Positions 1 through 7,736 are shown, numbered from the stretch's first letter. The stretch: 26,210 bases of DNA from an uncultured Anaerovibrio sp. (GCA_902785445.1 CACZYN010000003.1:1-26210); one strand, 5' to 3'. Notes: generated by a model from the letters alone, not told the origin. Numbers and translations: made by a program.

Positions 1-825
1 TATGAAAAGGTACCAGATATTTCTGCGGCCAATATTGATTACAATCATGCCTTGGAATTGGATGCTACCTATGCACCAGCCTATATTAACCGGGGAATGA
101 TCAGCTATTATCAGCGTAAATTTAAGGCTGCCCGCAGCGATTTTGATTCGGCTATAAAATATGATCCGAATAATGCCAATGCCTACACTAACCGTGGGTC
201 GGTGTATCTTATCGAAGAAGATTTCGAAAGTGCCTTAAATGATTTTAACAAGGCTATAGAACTAGATGAAAAAGCAGCTATGGCGTACAATGGTCGGGGC
301 CTGGTAAACCAAAAGACCGGTCGTTACAGTGACGCTTTACATGATTTTGATAAATGCATAGAATTGGCGCCAAAGTATGAGTACGGCTATCAAAACAGAG
401 CTCTGCTTCTGCGGGAAATCGGTGTGCCGGAGAAGGCTTTGCCAGATTTGGACAAACTCATCGAAATCTATCCTAAGGATGGTTATGCCTATTCTGCCAA
501 GGGATGCGTTTATTTGGAGCTGGAGCAGTACGAAAATGCCTTGAAGGAATTCACCAAGGCCGTGGAGCTGGATCCTAAGAAACCGGATTATGTGTTTAAT
601 AAGGCTGTGGCTGAGTCCTACTTAAAACAAAATCAGGCAGCAGTAGATGATTTTACTGCCACCTTAAAGCTTAATGACCAGTATGTAGATGCTTATCTCT
701 ATCGTGGGATTGTATATGCCTCCATGGGTATGAAGGACGAAGCCGGCCGGGATTTTGATCGGGTAATAATGCTGGATCCAAACAACGAAAAGGCCAAAAA
801 AGGCTTAAAGGATTTAAAGAAGTAA
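1..825 (+). CDS. Tetratricopeptide-repeat protein, 5' end missing
   Basis: The reading frame is open from base 1, so the start lies outside the window; 274 C-terminal residues are visible. They form about seven consecutive TPR units of 34 residues. Each has the canonical small and aromatic positions (A-Y-x-N-R-G early in helix A, A-L-x-D-F-x-K-A-I in helix B) and most end in a D-P-like turn. The last unit is followed by a short basic tail. TPR solenoids are protein-binding scaffolds; nothing here identifies the partner, and no catalytic domain is visible in this part. The missing N-terminus could carry a signal peptide, lipobox or another domain. The gene ends just before a strong terminator, so it is probably the last gene of its transcript. 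The TPR assignment is secure; the cellular role is unknown. Confidence 0.9.
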   Translation, partial: YEKVPDISAANIDYNHALELDATYAPAYINRGMISYYQRKFKAARSDFDSAIKYDPNNANAYTNRGSVYLIEEDFESALNDFNKAIELDEKAAMAYNGRGLVNQKTGRYSDALHDFDKCIELAPKYEYGYQNRALLLREIGVPEKALPDLDKLIEIYPKDGYAYSAKGCVYLELEQYENALKEFTKAVELDPKKPDYVFNKAVAESYLKQNQAAVDDFTATLKLNDQYVDAYLYRGIVYASMGMKDEAGRDFDRVIMLDPNNEKAKKGLKDLKK

Positions 826-842
826 ATATTGCTTTTTAAGCG

Positions 843-881
843 AAAAATAAGGCGTGTCAAAGTGACACGCCTTATTTTTTT
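843..881 (+). terminator. Rho-independent terminator after the TPR gene
   Basis: A perfect 17-bp inverted repeat (843-859 with 863-879) encloses a 3-nt loop and ends in a T run. The arms carry A and T tracts on the outside, so the hairpin could work in both directions. It begins 17 bases after the TPR stop codon. Confidence 0.93.
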
Positions 882-1013
882 CGGTAATTTTGCAGGATAT
901 AAAACCAAGGGGGAGTTTTGGCCTAGTGGTGGGATTAGTTAGGAATAATGATTTTGGTAAATTAGTAGAAAATTAGAAGGAAATTATACCTTAATTAGAA
1001 AGGGACTTTCGTC

Positions 1014-1050
1014 TTGCGGGGGAGGAGACACTAGTGTTATAATTTGTCTC
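1014..1050 (+). promoter_or_regulatory. Candidate promoter with overlapping palindromes, upstream of the first peptidase gene
   Basis: A perfect TATAAT (1038-1043) is preceded by TGT, giving an extended -10. A weak -35 (TTGCGG, 1014-1019) lies 18 bp upstream. A perfect 10-bp palindrome, ACACTAGTGT (1028-1037), abuts the -10, and a wider inverted repeat, GAGACA (1025-1030) with TGTCTC (1045-1050), brackets it. Palindromes in this position often act as repressor operators. The promoter call is moderate and operator function is inferred. The rest of 882-1107 is AT-rich and holds no gene I can support. Confidence 0.45.
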
Positions 1051-1107
1051 GTAATCTGAAAAAAATATGAAAATTAGAAAATATAGAGATTTTTGGGGGA
1101 TGTTTAA

Positions 1108-2304
1108 ATGAAATTAATTTTGAACACCAAGAAGAAAATTTTAACAGGTATTATGGCTTTAGCCGTAGCGACTACAACTTATTCCAGTGCGTTGGCATAT
1201 GTGCCAATTGGTGAAAATTATCATATTCCCGCTGCTAAAATGGAAGTAGATAATTTTTTTTCTAAAGAGCTTTCGGCCAATAATTTGCAACGGAGTGATT
1301 TTCTTGAAAGGAATATTCAAGCTCCGCTTATCAAATATAATCCTCAAAAGATATGGAAAGCCAAATCTAAATATGCTGATGGATTGAAATTTGTTTATAT
1401 CAGACCTATAGGTACTAGTACTGATAGTGATGTTGGTGGAAGCAATCCTGGCGGAGGATATATCAGCCTTACCAGAGGCAGTATTTTAGTAAACTCTGCT
1501 CCTTTTTTCGGCAGTGCTGATACAACTCTTACACCGAAGGATTATAATATTTATGCTCTGAGTGCCATTGCTTCTGATTATGCTCATGAATGTGGGCACT
1601 GGTATTATGATGACCCTTTGGTATCGAGTAAACTTGGACAGTCAGACCAAACAGTAGCCAGAGATCTTGTTTCACAAGAAGCTCGTGCTGATGCTTTTGG
1701 TATCAGACTTTTGGAGAATGTTCCTCAATTTAGCGTTGGCGGGGATTTAAACAGTATTAGACGAGGAGCAAAGCAAAGTGGTTGGTACGGTAATCCAAAA
1801 GAGCATCCAACTTTTGATAGCCGTTGGAAGAACACCTATAACTACATCAAACAAATGAGTAATAACCGTGTTCGTTTTGAAAATGAAAACTCTCATGACA
1901 ACGGTGTGTTCTATATCAAAGATAAACAAGGAAAAGATTGGAAAATTGTTGTTCCAAAACAATATGATGTATATGGTTTCGTTGATGCAAACAACAAAAA
2001 AGAATTATATAATTCTTATGAACGAGCCAATTATGTTATGGGGCAGGTAGCTTGGGCTATTAAAAATAATTGTTGGGATGCAAATCATGTTAGTATTGAA
2101 GATGGAACAAAATATTTCAAAGATATTCCGCAAGGCGATGTTACAATCAAAGTAATCGTTGCAAGAAAAAATAATAAGGAATATAAAATTATTGATTGGG
2201 GCGGAACCAGCAAAGTAGAAAATAAAAATTTCTATTCTGCTGAACAAAAAGAGGCTTTTGATAATTATTTGAGTAATCTTTTATATTCAACTGGGATGAG
2301 ATAA
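1108..2304 (+). CDS. Exported M48-like (HExxH) zinc metallopeptidase, first of a tandem pair
   Basis: The 398-residue product begins with a clear Sec signal peptide: a basic N-terminus, a hydrophobic core, and probable cleavage after S-S-A-L-A near residue 30. No lipobox or later membrane helix follows, so it is probably periplasmic or secreted. H160-E-C-G-H164 is the zinc-binding helix. E191-A-R-A-D195, 27 residues further on, fits the third-ligand E-x-x-A-D helix of M48-type gluzincins. H-P-T-F-D-S-R further on matches the usual H-P-x-x-x-x-R segment. The C-terminal 140 residues resemble those of the next gene but match no domain I recognise. The start ATG has a G-rich ribosome site (GGGGGA) 7 bases upstream. 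Base composition is low in G+C: 17 of 60 at 1921-1980, against 30 of 60 at 11401-11460 in mnmA. The substrate is unknown. Confidence 0.72.
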   Translation: MKLILNTKKKILTGIMALAVATTTYSSALAYVPIGENYHIPAAKMEVDNFFSKELSANNLQRSDFLERNIQAPLIKYNPQKIWKAKSKYADGLKFVYIRPIGTSTDSDVGGSNPGGGYISLTRGSILVNSAPFFGSADTTLTPKDYNIYALSAIASDYAHECGHWYYDDPLVSSKLGQSDQTVARDLVSQEARADAFGIRLLENVPQFSVGGDLNSIRRGAKQSGWYGNPKEHPTFDSRWKNTYNYIKQMSNNRVRFENENSHDNGVFYIKDKQGKDWKIVVPKQYDVYGFVDANNKKELYNSYERANYVMGQVAWAIKNNCWDANHVSIEDGTKYFKDIPQGDVTIKVIVARKNNKEYKIIDWGGTSKVENKNFYSAEQKEAFDNYLSNLLYSTGMR

Positions 2305-2336
2305 TAAAGCAAGGTATTCTTTTATGAGGTGATTAG

Positions 2337-3563
2337 GTGACTGTTCGTAAATACATATCAATTTTCTGTTTAGTTACTGCATTATTTGCAGTCAATATTT
2401 CCGAAGCTTATGTCATTAGTGATGATGCTGAACACATTTATGGCAATTATATTGAGGATGAATATGCCAATGGAGTTCGTTCATGGGATAACCCGTTGCT
2501 CTCTAGAATACAAAAAGAACTGGTGGAAATGAATCCGACTACATTAAATTTTAAAGACGGGGCTCATTCCCGGTATCTTTATCCTATTAAGGAATCTTCG
2601 GTTAATGAGGTGGATGCAGTAACCCTGCCTTCCGGGCGTATATTTTTATCCACCCAAATGATTGATTACGTTATGACTATCCCTTCCATTGAAAAAATAG
2701 ATTACCACAACCTGGCGGCTTATAACGAAGAGAGTTTTTGGCAATACTCCATGCTGGCAGCTGTTATTGCCCATGAAACTTCCCACTGGTATAACCGTGA
2801 TTTTCAACGGAAGATAGATGAGTTATATGGTGAAGCAGGGTTAAAGAAGCTGCTGGGGAGTGATTGGAATAATCCTTCCAGTGACAATATTTTGGCTTTG
2901 ATGACAGATATTGCTTACAATCAAACTGCTAAAAATGCTCAATTTTCAGTAGCGGGAGAATATTTGGCGGATAAGCAGGCATTAACCTTTTTAAATAACA
3001 GTACAAAATTTTCTCCTGGTAGTTTGGTTTCTTTCCTTTATCGGTTGGATAAGCATGAAAAAAGATACGACCTCAAAGGTGTTGACATAGCTGTGGAAAA
3101 TGAATACAATCCACACCCAGATACTCTTGAGCGTATTCGCAGACTGGAAAAGCTAATTTCTGAGCATTCCAATGGCAGGGTAACCTTCAATAACCAAAAA
3201 TTCTATTTGGACGGCCAGCCTTTTATGGGAACAGGAGTTATAAAAGGTAATGATAGGGTATCAACCATCGACAGAACCTATTTCGTGGCAGGACAAATAG
3301 CTGATATTATCCATAACGGCGAATTGGGAAGCGGAAAGTTTGCTTTCACAGAAGTATATACTACTGATAACATTCATAATGCAGATATTAAAGATATATA
3401 TTTGACTTGTGCAGATGGCGATACAAGATATTTTAAGGTTATTGACAGGTTAAAAATTAAACCGAACGAAGCGAGGTATCTTATGGGAGATGATACTCGT
3501 CCGTCCGGTTATGAATACAGTTATGATGCTCAGTTGGCTAAATATATTGCTACTTACAAATAG
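2337..3563 (+). CDS. Exported M48-like (HExxH) zinc metallopeptidase, second of a tandem pair
   Basis: This 408-residue paralog of the preceding gene lies 32 bases downstream, probably in the same transcript. It starts at GTG: GAGGTGA lies five bases upstream, and the nearby ATG at 2324 reaches a stop after two codons. A signal peptide ends near I-S-E-A at about residue 24. Zinc ligands are H146-E-T-S-H150 and E208 within E-Y-L-A-D212. A later H-P-D-T-L-E-R-I segment is typical of M48 peptidases. Both proteins share H-E-x-x-H-W-Y at the active site, S-N-x-R-V-x-F after the catalytic domain, and a G-Q-(V/I)-A containing C-terminal region. Catalytic residues are intact in both copies, which suggests two working enzymes with different substrates rather than gene decay. 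Family membership is fairly secure; the biological role is not recognised. Confidence 0.72.
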   Translation: MTVRKYISIFCLVTALFAVNISEAYVISDDAEHIYGNYIEDEYANGVRSWDNPLLSRIQKELVEMNPTTLNFKDGAHSRYLYPIKESSVNEVDAVTLPSGRIFLSTQMIDYVMTIPSIEKIDYHNLAAYNEESFWQYSMLAAVIAHETSHWYNRDFQRKIDELYGEAGLKKLLGSDWNNPSSDNILALMTDIAYNQTAKNAQFSVAGEYLADKQALTFLNNSTKFSPGSLVSFLYRLDKHEKRYDLKGVDIAVENEYNPHPDTLERIRRLEKLISEHSNGRVTFNNQKFYLDGQPFMGTGVIKGNDRVSTIDRTYFVAGQIADIIHNGELGSGKFAFTEVYTTDNIHNADIKDIYLTCADGDTRYFKVIDRLKIKPNEARYLMGDDTRPSGYEYSYDAQLAKYIATYK

Positions 3564-3655
3564 TGCACTGACACAATGATATTTTGACTAACAGCACCAT
3601 ATATACCATCATCTGCGTTGTTGTCGTCAGTCGTCATAGCCACCGCGTAAAGATA

Positions 3656-4363
3656 TTATAACGTCTTTTTCCGGGTTAAAATGGTAGACAGATAGTTTAA
3701 TTTCTCATCTTTGTGGCTTTGGAGGTCAGTGATGACTTTTTCATCCTCCAGGCCAACCCGGCTGACCAGTATGGCCTGTTGGGCCATGTCATTCTTTTCC
3801 AGCAGGTCAATTATCTCGTTAGCATTTTTGTAGACTTTCATCAGTACGGCATTATCGGAGGCGGCCAAGGCCTTTTCAATATTTTCCTGGCTGGCGGTAG
3901 CCGGAATGATGGACAGGATATCATCTCCATCCACAATAGGATAGCCTACTTTGCTGCCAATGGCGGCAAAGGCCGGTACGCCAGGAATGGTTTGGATGTT
4001 TATCCCTTCCTCTTTCAGCAGTCGGAATATGTAAATATAAGTGCCGTAAAACATGGGATCACCAAGTGTGAGGAAGGCCACATTTTTTCCGGCCTGCAAA
4101 AGAGAGATGATTTCTTGTTTATTGGTTTCCCAGAGCTCTTGGCTGTTTTGGGCAAAATCCTTTACCATGGGAAAGACCTGATAAATAATTTTTACCCCAT
4201 CCTTTAGATAGGGTTTAGCAATTGTGAGGGCCACGCTGCCCTCCTTTTTTTCTGTCTTGGGCGCAATCAGTACATCTACCTGTTCAATAGCTTTTATAGC
4301 CTTTACTGTAAGTAATTCCGGATCACCTGGTCCTACGCCGATACCATAAAATATTCCGCTCAT
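3656..4363 (-). CDS. cobI: Precorrin-2 / cobalt-factor-2 C20-methyltransferase
   Basis: This 235-residue enzyme transfers a methyl group from S-adenosylmethionine to C20 of precorrin-2 (or its cobalt form) in corrin ring synthesis. The start shows the tetrapyrrole methylase signature G-V-G-P-G-D-P-E-L-L-T-V-K-A. It is followed by L-I-A-P-K-T, the F-L-T-L-G-D-P-M-F-Y-G-T-Y motif, and I-P-G-V-P-A-F-A-A, in the order and length usual for CobI/CbiL. A CCTCCT complement at 4373-4378 gives AGGAGG nine bases before the ATG. No other cobalamin synthesis gene is visible here, so the gene is isolated from its pathway. It has its own consensus promoter. Specificity among C20 methylases (aerobic or anaerobic pathway) cannot be fixed by eye; the anaerobic route is likelier in this kind of organism. 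Confidence 0.9.
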   Translation of the reverse strand: MSGIFYGIGVGPGDPELLTVKAIKAIEQVDVLIAPKTEKKEGSVALTIAKPYLKDGVKIIYQVFPMVKDFAQNSQELWETNKQEIISLLQAGKNVAFLTLGDPMFYGTYIYIFRLLKEEGINIQTIPGVPAFAAIGSKVGYPIVDGDDILSIIPATASQENIEKALAASDNAVLMKVYKNANEIIDLLEKNDMAQQAILVSRVGLEDEKVITDLQSHKDEKLNYLSTILTRKKTL

Positions 4364-4395
4364 TTATTTAAACCTCCTGTAATTTCATACACATT

Positions 4396-4424
4396 AGTAT
4401 AGGTAGTTCCCCAAACAGTGTCAA
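4396..4424 (-). promoter_or_regulatory. Sigma-70-type promoter of cobI
   Basis: On the minus strand TTGACA (4419-4424) and TATACT (4396-4401) are separated by exactly 17 bp. That is a perfect -35 and a 5/6 -10. Transcription would start about 25 bases before the cobI ribosome site. The leader is too short to hold a cobalamin riboswitch. Confidence 0.75.
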
Positions 4425-4488
4425 TTGTCGGGGTAAGAAGATTATTTATTGTCAACTGAATTTATTTACTGGAAATGTCGATATAGTA

Positions 4489-4499
4489 TGTGATACAAT
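4489..4499 (+). promoter_or_regulatory. Extended -10 promoter of the small membrane protein gene
   Basis: TGTG-A-TACAAT fits the TRTGN extended -10 pattern known from Firmicutes, with a 5/6 hexamer. No good -35 is visible at the usual spacing. It lies 37 bases before the start codon at 4536. Confidence 0.45.
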
Positions 4500-4535
4500 A
4501 GCACATATTGTTTATTGTGTTGTTGGAGGAATAAA

Positions 4536-4793
4536 ATGGATCCACGAGTTATTGGTACTTTTTTCCTGGTTGCATCCTTGGTGGTGTTTCTCATGATTTT
4601 AAAGGCTTACAAGGACTATGGAAAAACACCAAGGTTTTACAAACGGGCCGCAATCTTATTTGTGGTGCTTACAGTGCTTAATATTCTGGAAGCCTTTGTC
4701 CGGGGCGGAGCAGATATTATGATGATAATGTGTACTGTGATTACATCAGTGGCTGCATCAGTTAATTGGCGTATTTACAAGAAAGGAGAGTGA
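4536..4793 (+). CDS. Small hydrophobic membrane protein of unknown function
   Basis: The 85-residue product starts at an ATG with GGAGGA five bases upstream; an in-frame TTG seven codons earlier has no comparable site. Three hydrophobic stretches, near residues 6-24, 41-58 and 63-78, are separated by a basic loop (K-A-Y-K-D-Y-G-K) and a short R-G-G-A-D turn, so it is probably a three-helix inner-membrane protein. I do not recognise the family. Its stop codon lies five bases before the YjfB-like gene, and both fall between a promoter and a terminator, so they form a two-gene unit. Function could be tied to that partner, but nothing in the sequence shows how. Confidence 0.75.
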   Translation: MDPRVIGTFFLVASLVVFLMILKAYKDYGKTPRFYKRAAILFVVLTVLNILEAFVRGGADIMMIMCTVITSVAASVNWRIYKKGE

Positions 4794-4798
4794 CTCTC

Positions 4799-4993
4799 AT
4801 GGATTACATGAGCATTGCCGCGTTGTCAGTGGATATGGCTAACCAAAAGGCTGCTACTCAGCTGGATACAGCGGTATTAAAAATGGCAATGGACACTCAG
4901 ACTACGGCCATGGAAGGCATGATTGAAGCTATGGACACGATTGATGTATCGGCCATGACCGGTATTGGTGGTCTGGTGGATATCCTAGCCTGA
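4799..4993 (+). CDS. YjfB-family small protein (putative motility protein)
   Basis: The 64-residue product matches the YjfB family pattern: an A-A-L-S-V-D-M-A start, a polar Q-rich helix (N-Q-K-A-A-T-Q-L), a V-L-K-M-A-M-D-T-Q core, and a C-terminal amphipathic segment. The family is annotated as a putative motility protein because members often occur near flagellar or chemotaxis genes, but its role is unproven and no motility gene is seen here. The ribosome site AAAGGAG lies ten bases upstream and is partly inside a small hairpin, GAGAG-TGA-CTCTC (4786-4798), whose loop is the stop codon of the previous gene. This suggests translational coupling: ribosomes finishing the first gene would open the site. 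Confidence 0.72.
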   Translation: MDYMSIAALSVDMANQKAATQLDTAVLKMAMDTQTTAMEGMIEAMDTIDVSAMTGIGGLVDILA

Positions 4994-5011
4994 TGTTAAT
5001 TATTTTTATTT

Positions 5012-5042
5012 AATCCATTACCCACTGGGTAGTGGATTTTTT
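5012..5042 (+). terminator. Rho-independent terminator after the YjfB-like gene
   Basis: Twelve-bp arms (5012-5023 with 5027-5038, one G-T pair) close a 3-nt loop and run into six T residues. This separates the small two-gene unit from the ECF gene downstream. Confidence 0.88.
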
Positions 5043-5117
5043 CTTGCTTATAAGGGGAATAAATGGCAAAATAGAGGACAGAGGCAATATTTGTTTAATG
5101 AATTGTGGTGTAATGAA

Positions 5118-5639
5118 ATGAGGACGACGAAAACCGTATTTGCTGGTTTGTTTGTAGCCATGGGAGTACTGCTGCCAGTGGCCTTTCACATGGTTGGGGC
5201 CAGCGGTCGGGTATTTTTGCCCATGCACATTCCGGTATTTATGGCCGGGCTTTTGCTGGGGCCAACCTACGGATTGATTGTTGGAGCAATAGTACCGGTG
5301 GTCAGTGGGCTTACAACCGGTATGCCTCCCTTATTTCCTATCATGCCTATGATGACAATGGAGCTGGCAGTCTATGGCCTGACAGCAGGCGTAATCCATA
5401 AACAGCTGGGCCGAGGGATGCTGGTGTCCTTGCTGGGAGCCATGATTTGTGGCCGGATTACGGATATTATTGTCCTGATGCTGTTCGGGGAGCTGCTGCA
5501 AATCCAGGCAGAGCCAGTGGCCTATGTTTTGGCCGGAGTAAGCAGCGGTCTGGCCGGAATAGTTCTCCAGCTGCTATTTATTCCTTTTATTGTAAAACGA
5601 TTGCAACAGGCCTTCTTGGATCATGACCTGTTAAGATAA
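5118..5639 (+). CDS. ECF transporter S component (vitamin-type substrate-binding membrane subunit)
   Basis: This very hydrophobic 173-residue protein has five to six membrane helices. It begins R-T-T-K-T-V-F-A-G-L-F-V-A and contains the L-P-M-H-I-P-V-F-M-A-G-L-L-L-G-P segment seen in energy-coupling-factor S components. Such subunits capture a vitamin or related compound and dock on a shared EcfT-EcfA1-EcfA2 energy module, which is not encoded in this window. ATG 5118 is chosen because the conserved N-terminus follows it and GGTG lies seven bases upstream. TTG 5091, with GAGG six bases before it, is a possible alternative adding nine residues. The TonB-dependent receptor starts 23 bases downstream, so outer- and inner-membrane steps of one uptake route may be co-expressed. 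The substrate is unknown; a corrinoid or corrinoid precursor is a guess from context. Confidence 0.8.
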   Translation: MRTTKTVFAGLFVAMGVLLPVAFHMVGASGRVFLPMHIPVFMAGLLLGPTYGLIVGAIVPVVSGLTTGMPPLFPIMPMMTMELAVYGLTAGVIHKQLGRGMLVSLLGAMICGRITDIIVLMLFGELLQIQAEPVAYVLAGVSSGLAGIVLQLLFIPFIVKRLQQAFLDHDLLR

Positions 5640-5662
5640 ATAAGGAGTGCAAGGTAATTAAA

Positions 5663-7696
5663 ATGAGTAAGAGAAAGATTCTAAGCGGCTTAGTATGCTT
5701 GAGTTTATTGACCTCCACGGCTTGGGCGGCCAATGAGGTGGATTTCGGTGATGAATTGGTGACCGTATATGGCGATGAGGCTATCAATACGGAAGCAGAT
5801 ACCATTATTAATATGGAGAAATATGCAGGGACAGCCAAGACTTTGCCGGAGCTGCTGCGTGGCGTGGCAGGTGTGCAGGTTCAGTCCCGGTCCTTTGGCG
5901 GTGGAGCCGAGGATCTGACATTGAAGCTGCGGGGCCATGACAGCCGCCGTTTTACCGTGTTGGTAGATGGAGTTCCCCAAAAGAATTCCGGAGTAATGGG
6001 GGGCAATGCCTTCAATTGGGAGGCTATGCCTTTTGGCTCCATTGAGCGGATAGAAATCATCAAGGGGGCTAAATCCCTTAAATATGGTCAGACAAATGGG
6101 GGCATAATCAATATTGTTACCAAACAGCAAAATGGTGGTACCTACAGACGCTCTATTGGCAGTCATAAGTACCGTCAGGTGGCCTTGGATTATAATTTTA
6201 CCTCCGGTCTCTTTGATGTGGGGTTAAAATTCCTTAATGAAACCAAGGATGCTGTTCTTCGTAATGCCGATTATGGCAATCGCCAGTATGGTATCAATTT
6301 ACGCTACCATGTTAACGCTACAGATACCTTGAAGGTGGATTTTCAGCATATACGTACCAACCGGGGGCTGGTAACGGTCAACAATCCTACCCGGGCCAGT
6401 TATAATTCCTATTATCCGGTGACCCTGTTTGCTGATGGGTTTAGCAGTGCCAAAGATAATGAGGCCGGAGACGGCAGCCGGGCTATTACCAATCGGAATA
6501 ATTTCAATATTTCCTATAATTCTCAGCGGGAGAAGGGCTCGGATACATTTACCTATTGGAAGGTAAATGAGCGCATGGAGGAGCTGAAACAGTCCCTGGC
6601 TGGAGCAACACTCTTTAAGCGCAATAATGTTACTGACTTATCCCAGGGTTATGTTTATCATGGTACCAGGGTGTTAAACGACCAGCATGAGCTGAGCTTT
6701 GGGGCAGATTTTACCCGTTATCGCTATGGCTATGGCTGGTATGACAGTAACGCTGAGGGAGCTTCCAATTTGTATCCATCCCAAAAAGCGGATAACTACG
6801 GGATATATGTAGGGGACAGCTGGAAGATGGATAACCGGTGGACTGTGGATTATGGCCTTCGTTATGATTCCATGAAGGGAGACCGGGATGATGAACAGGC
6901 TGTGGCAGTAAAATCCTTTAGTGATAGCAGTTTGTCGCCGAAAATCAATGCCACTTATAAAAATGATGACCGGACCACCACTTCCTTCGGAATTAATCGT
7001 ATATGGCGGGCTCCGTCCATGGTGGAATTTTACTGGTATTATCAGGGAATGAACTTGCCGGCCATGATGAATAATCATAACAAAGAGGAGTCCTTGGCAC
7101 CGGAAAAGGGCTGGGGCTACGATATTTCCCTGCACCGGAAATTTAGTGACAAGTTGGATAGTAAAGTGTCCCTCTTCTATCAGGACTACAGCTCCTTTAT
7201 CAGCTTTGTTCACACCAAGCCATTCAATTGCTTTATGCTTAATGGAGTGAAAATCTGGGGCTTTGAGTGGGAAAACACCTTTAAATTTGATGATAATTCC
7301 TCGATGTATTTGAATTATACCAACCAACATACCACCAAGGACGGCAGTCGGGACTGGTATAAGGTGGCCTTACCGGATCAGTTGGATTATCGTCCACGGC
7401 ACATGTTGTCCTTGGGTTACAAATATGAACGGGATAGCTGGACTGTGCAGTACGACCTGAATTTCATCGGCAGCCAAAAGGCTATGTACGGCTATCCGGC
7501 GGCTAAACCAGCGGAAACCCAGGTGGTGGAGCTTGGAGGCTATGCTGTACATAATCTGTCTATTACCAAGCGATTCGATAAAAGAATGTCTTTAAGTTTC
7601 ACCATATATAATCTTTTTGACAAGGATTATTGCGAAATTTATGGGTATCCAATGGAAAAGAGAAGCTATGTATTGACCTGTACAAACACTTTTTAA
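5663..7696 (+). CDS. TonB-dependent outer-membrane receptor
   Basis: The 677-residue product starts with a 22-residue Sec signal peptide ending T-A-W-A. A possible TonB-box region (D-E-L-V-T-V-Y-G) follows, then a plug domain at about residues 50-155 with L-P-E-L-L-R-G-V-A-G-V-Q-V, R-G-H-D-S-R-R-F-T-V-L-V-D-G-V-P and I-E-R-I-E-I-I-K-G. Alternating aromatic and polar strands of a 22-stranded barrel follow, ending in the usual C-terminal phenylalanine (T-N-T-F). Length and the compact plug resemble BtuB/CirA-like receptors for vitamin B12, siderophores or catecholates; specificity cannot be read. It directly shows an outer membrane in this organism. Energy would come from TonB-ExbB-ExbD encoded elsewhere. 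Its ribosome site is probably AAGG, eight bases before the ATG. It probably shares a transcript with the ECF subunit upstream. Confidence 0.94.
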   Translation: MSKRKILSGLVCLSLLTSTAWAANEVDFGDELVTVYGDEAINTEADTIINMEKYAGTAKTLPELLRGVAGVQVQSRSFGGGAEDLTLKLRGHDSRRFTVLVDGVPQKNSGVMGGNAFNWEAMPFGSIERIEIIKGAKSLKYGQTNGGIINIVTKQQNGGTYRRSIGSHKYRQVALDYNFTSGLFDVGLKFLNETKDAVLRNADYGNRQYGINLRYHVNATDTLKVDFQHIRTNRGLVTVNNPTRASYNSYYPVTLFADGFSSAKDNEAGDGSRAITNRNNFNISYNSQREKGSDTFTYWKVNERMEELKQSLAGATLFKRNNVTDLSQGYVYHGTRVLNDQHELSFGADFTRYRYGYGWYDSNAEGASNLYPSQKADNYGIYVGDSWKMDNRWTVDYGLRYDSMKGDRDDEQAVAVKSFSDSSLSPKINATYKNDDRTTTSFGINRIWRAPSMVEFYWYYQGMNLPAMMNNHNKEESLAPEKGWGYDISLHRKFSDKLDSKVSLFYQDYSSFISFVHTKPFNCFMLNGVKIWGFEWENTFKFDDNSSMYLNYTNQHTTKDGSRDWYKVALPDQLDYRPRHMLSLGYKYERDSWTVQYDLNFIGSQKAMYGYPAAKPAETQVVELGGYAVHNLSITKRFDKRMSLSFTIYNLFDKDYCEIYGYPMEKRSYVLTCTNTF

Positions 7697-7736
7697 TAGC
7701 AGTTTAGTAATTATTCCAATGGGGGGGATGGAACGG

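Noticed and set aside
3555..3638. 27-codon minus-strand frame downstream of cobI, starting M-T-T-D-D-N-N-A-D-D
   Set aside because: No ribosome site, overlaps the end of the second peptidase gene, and too short to judge; the 92-base gap 3564-3655 is otherwise empty.
4993..5118. Possible cobalamin riboswitch ahead of the ECF subunit and receptor genes
   Set aside because: Only about 75 bases separate the upstream terminator from the ATG, and no B12-box-like element is visible.
5098..5121. Seven-codon frame whose TGA overlaps the ECF subunit ATG
   Set aside because: The nearest GAGG is 13 bases upstream, too far; the ATGA overlap is probably chance.
6674..7330. 218-codon minus-strand open frame opposite the TonB-dependent receptor gene
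   Set aside because: Shadow of a strongly supported gene, with no recognisable domain.
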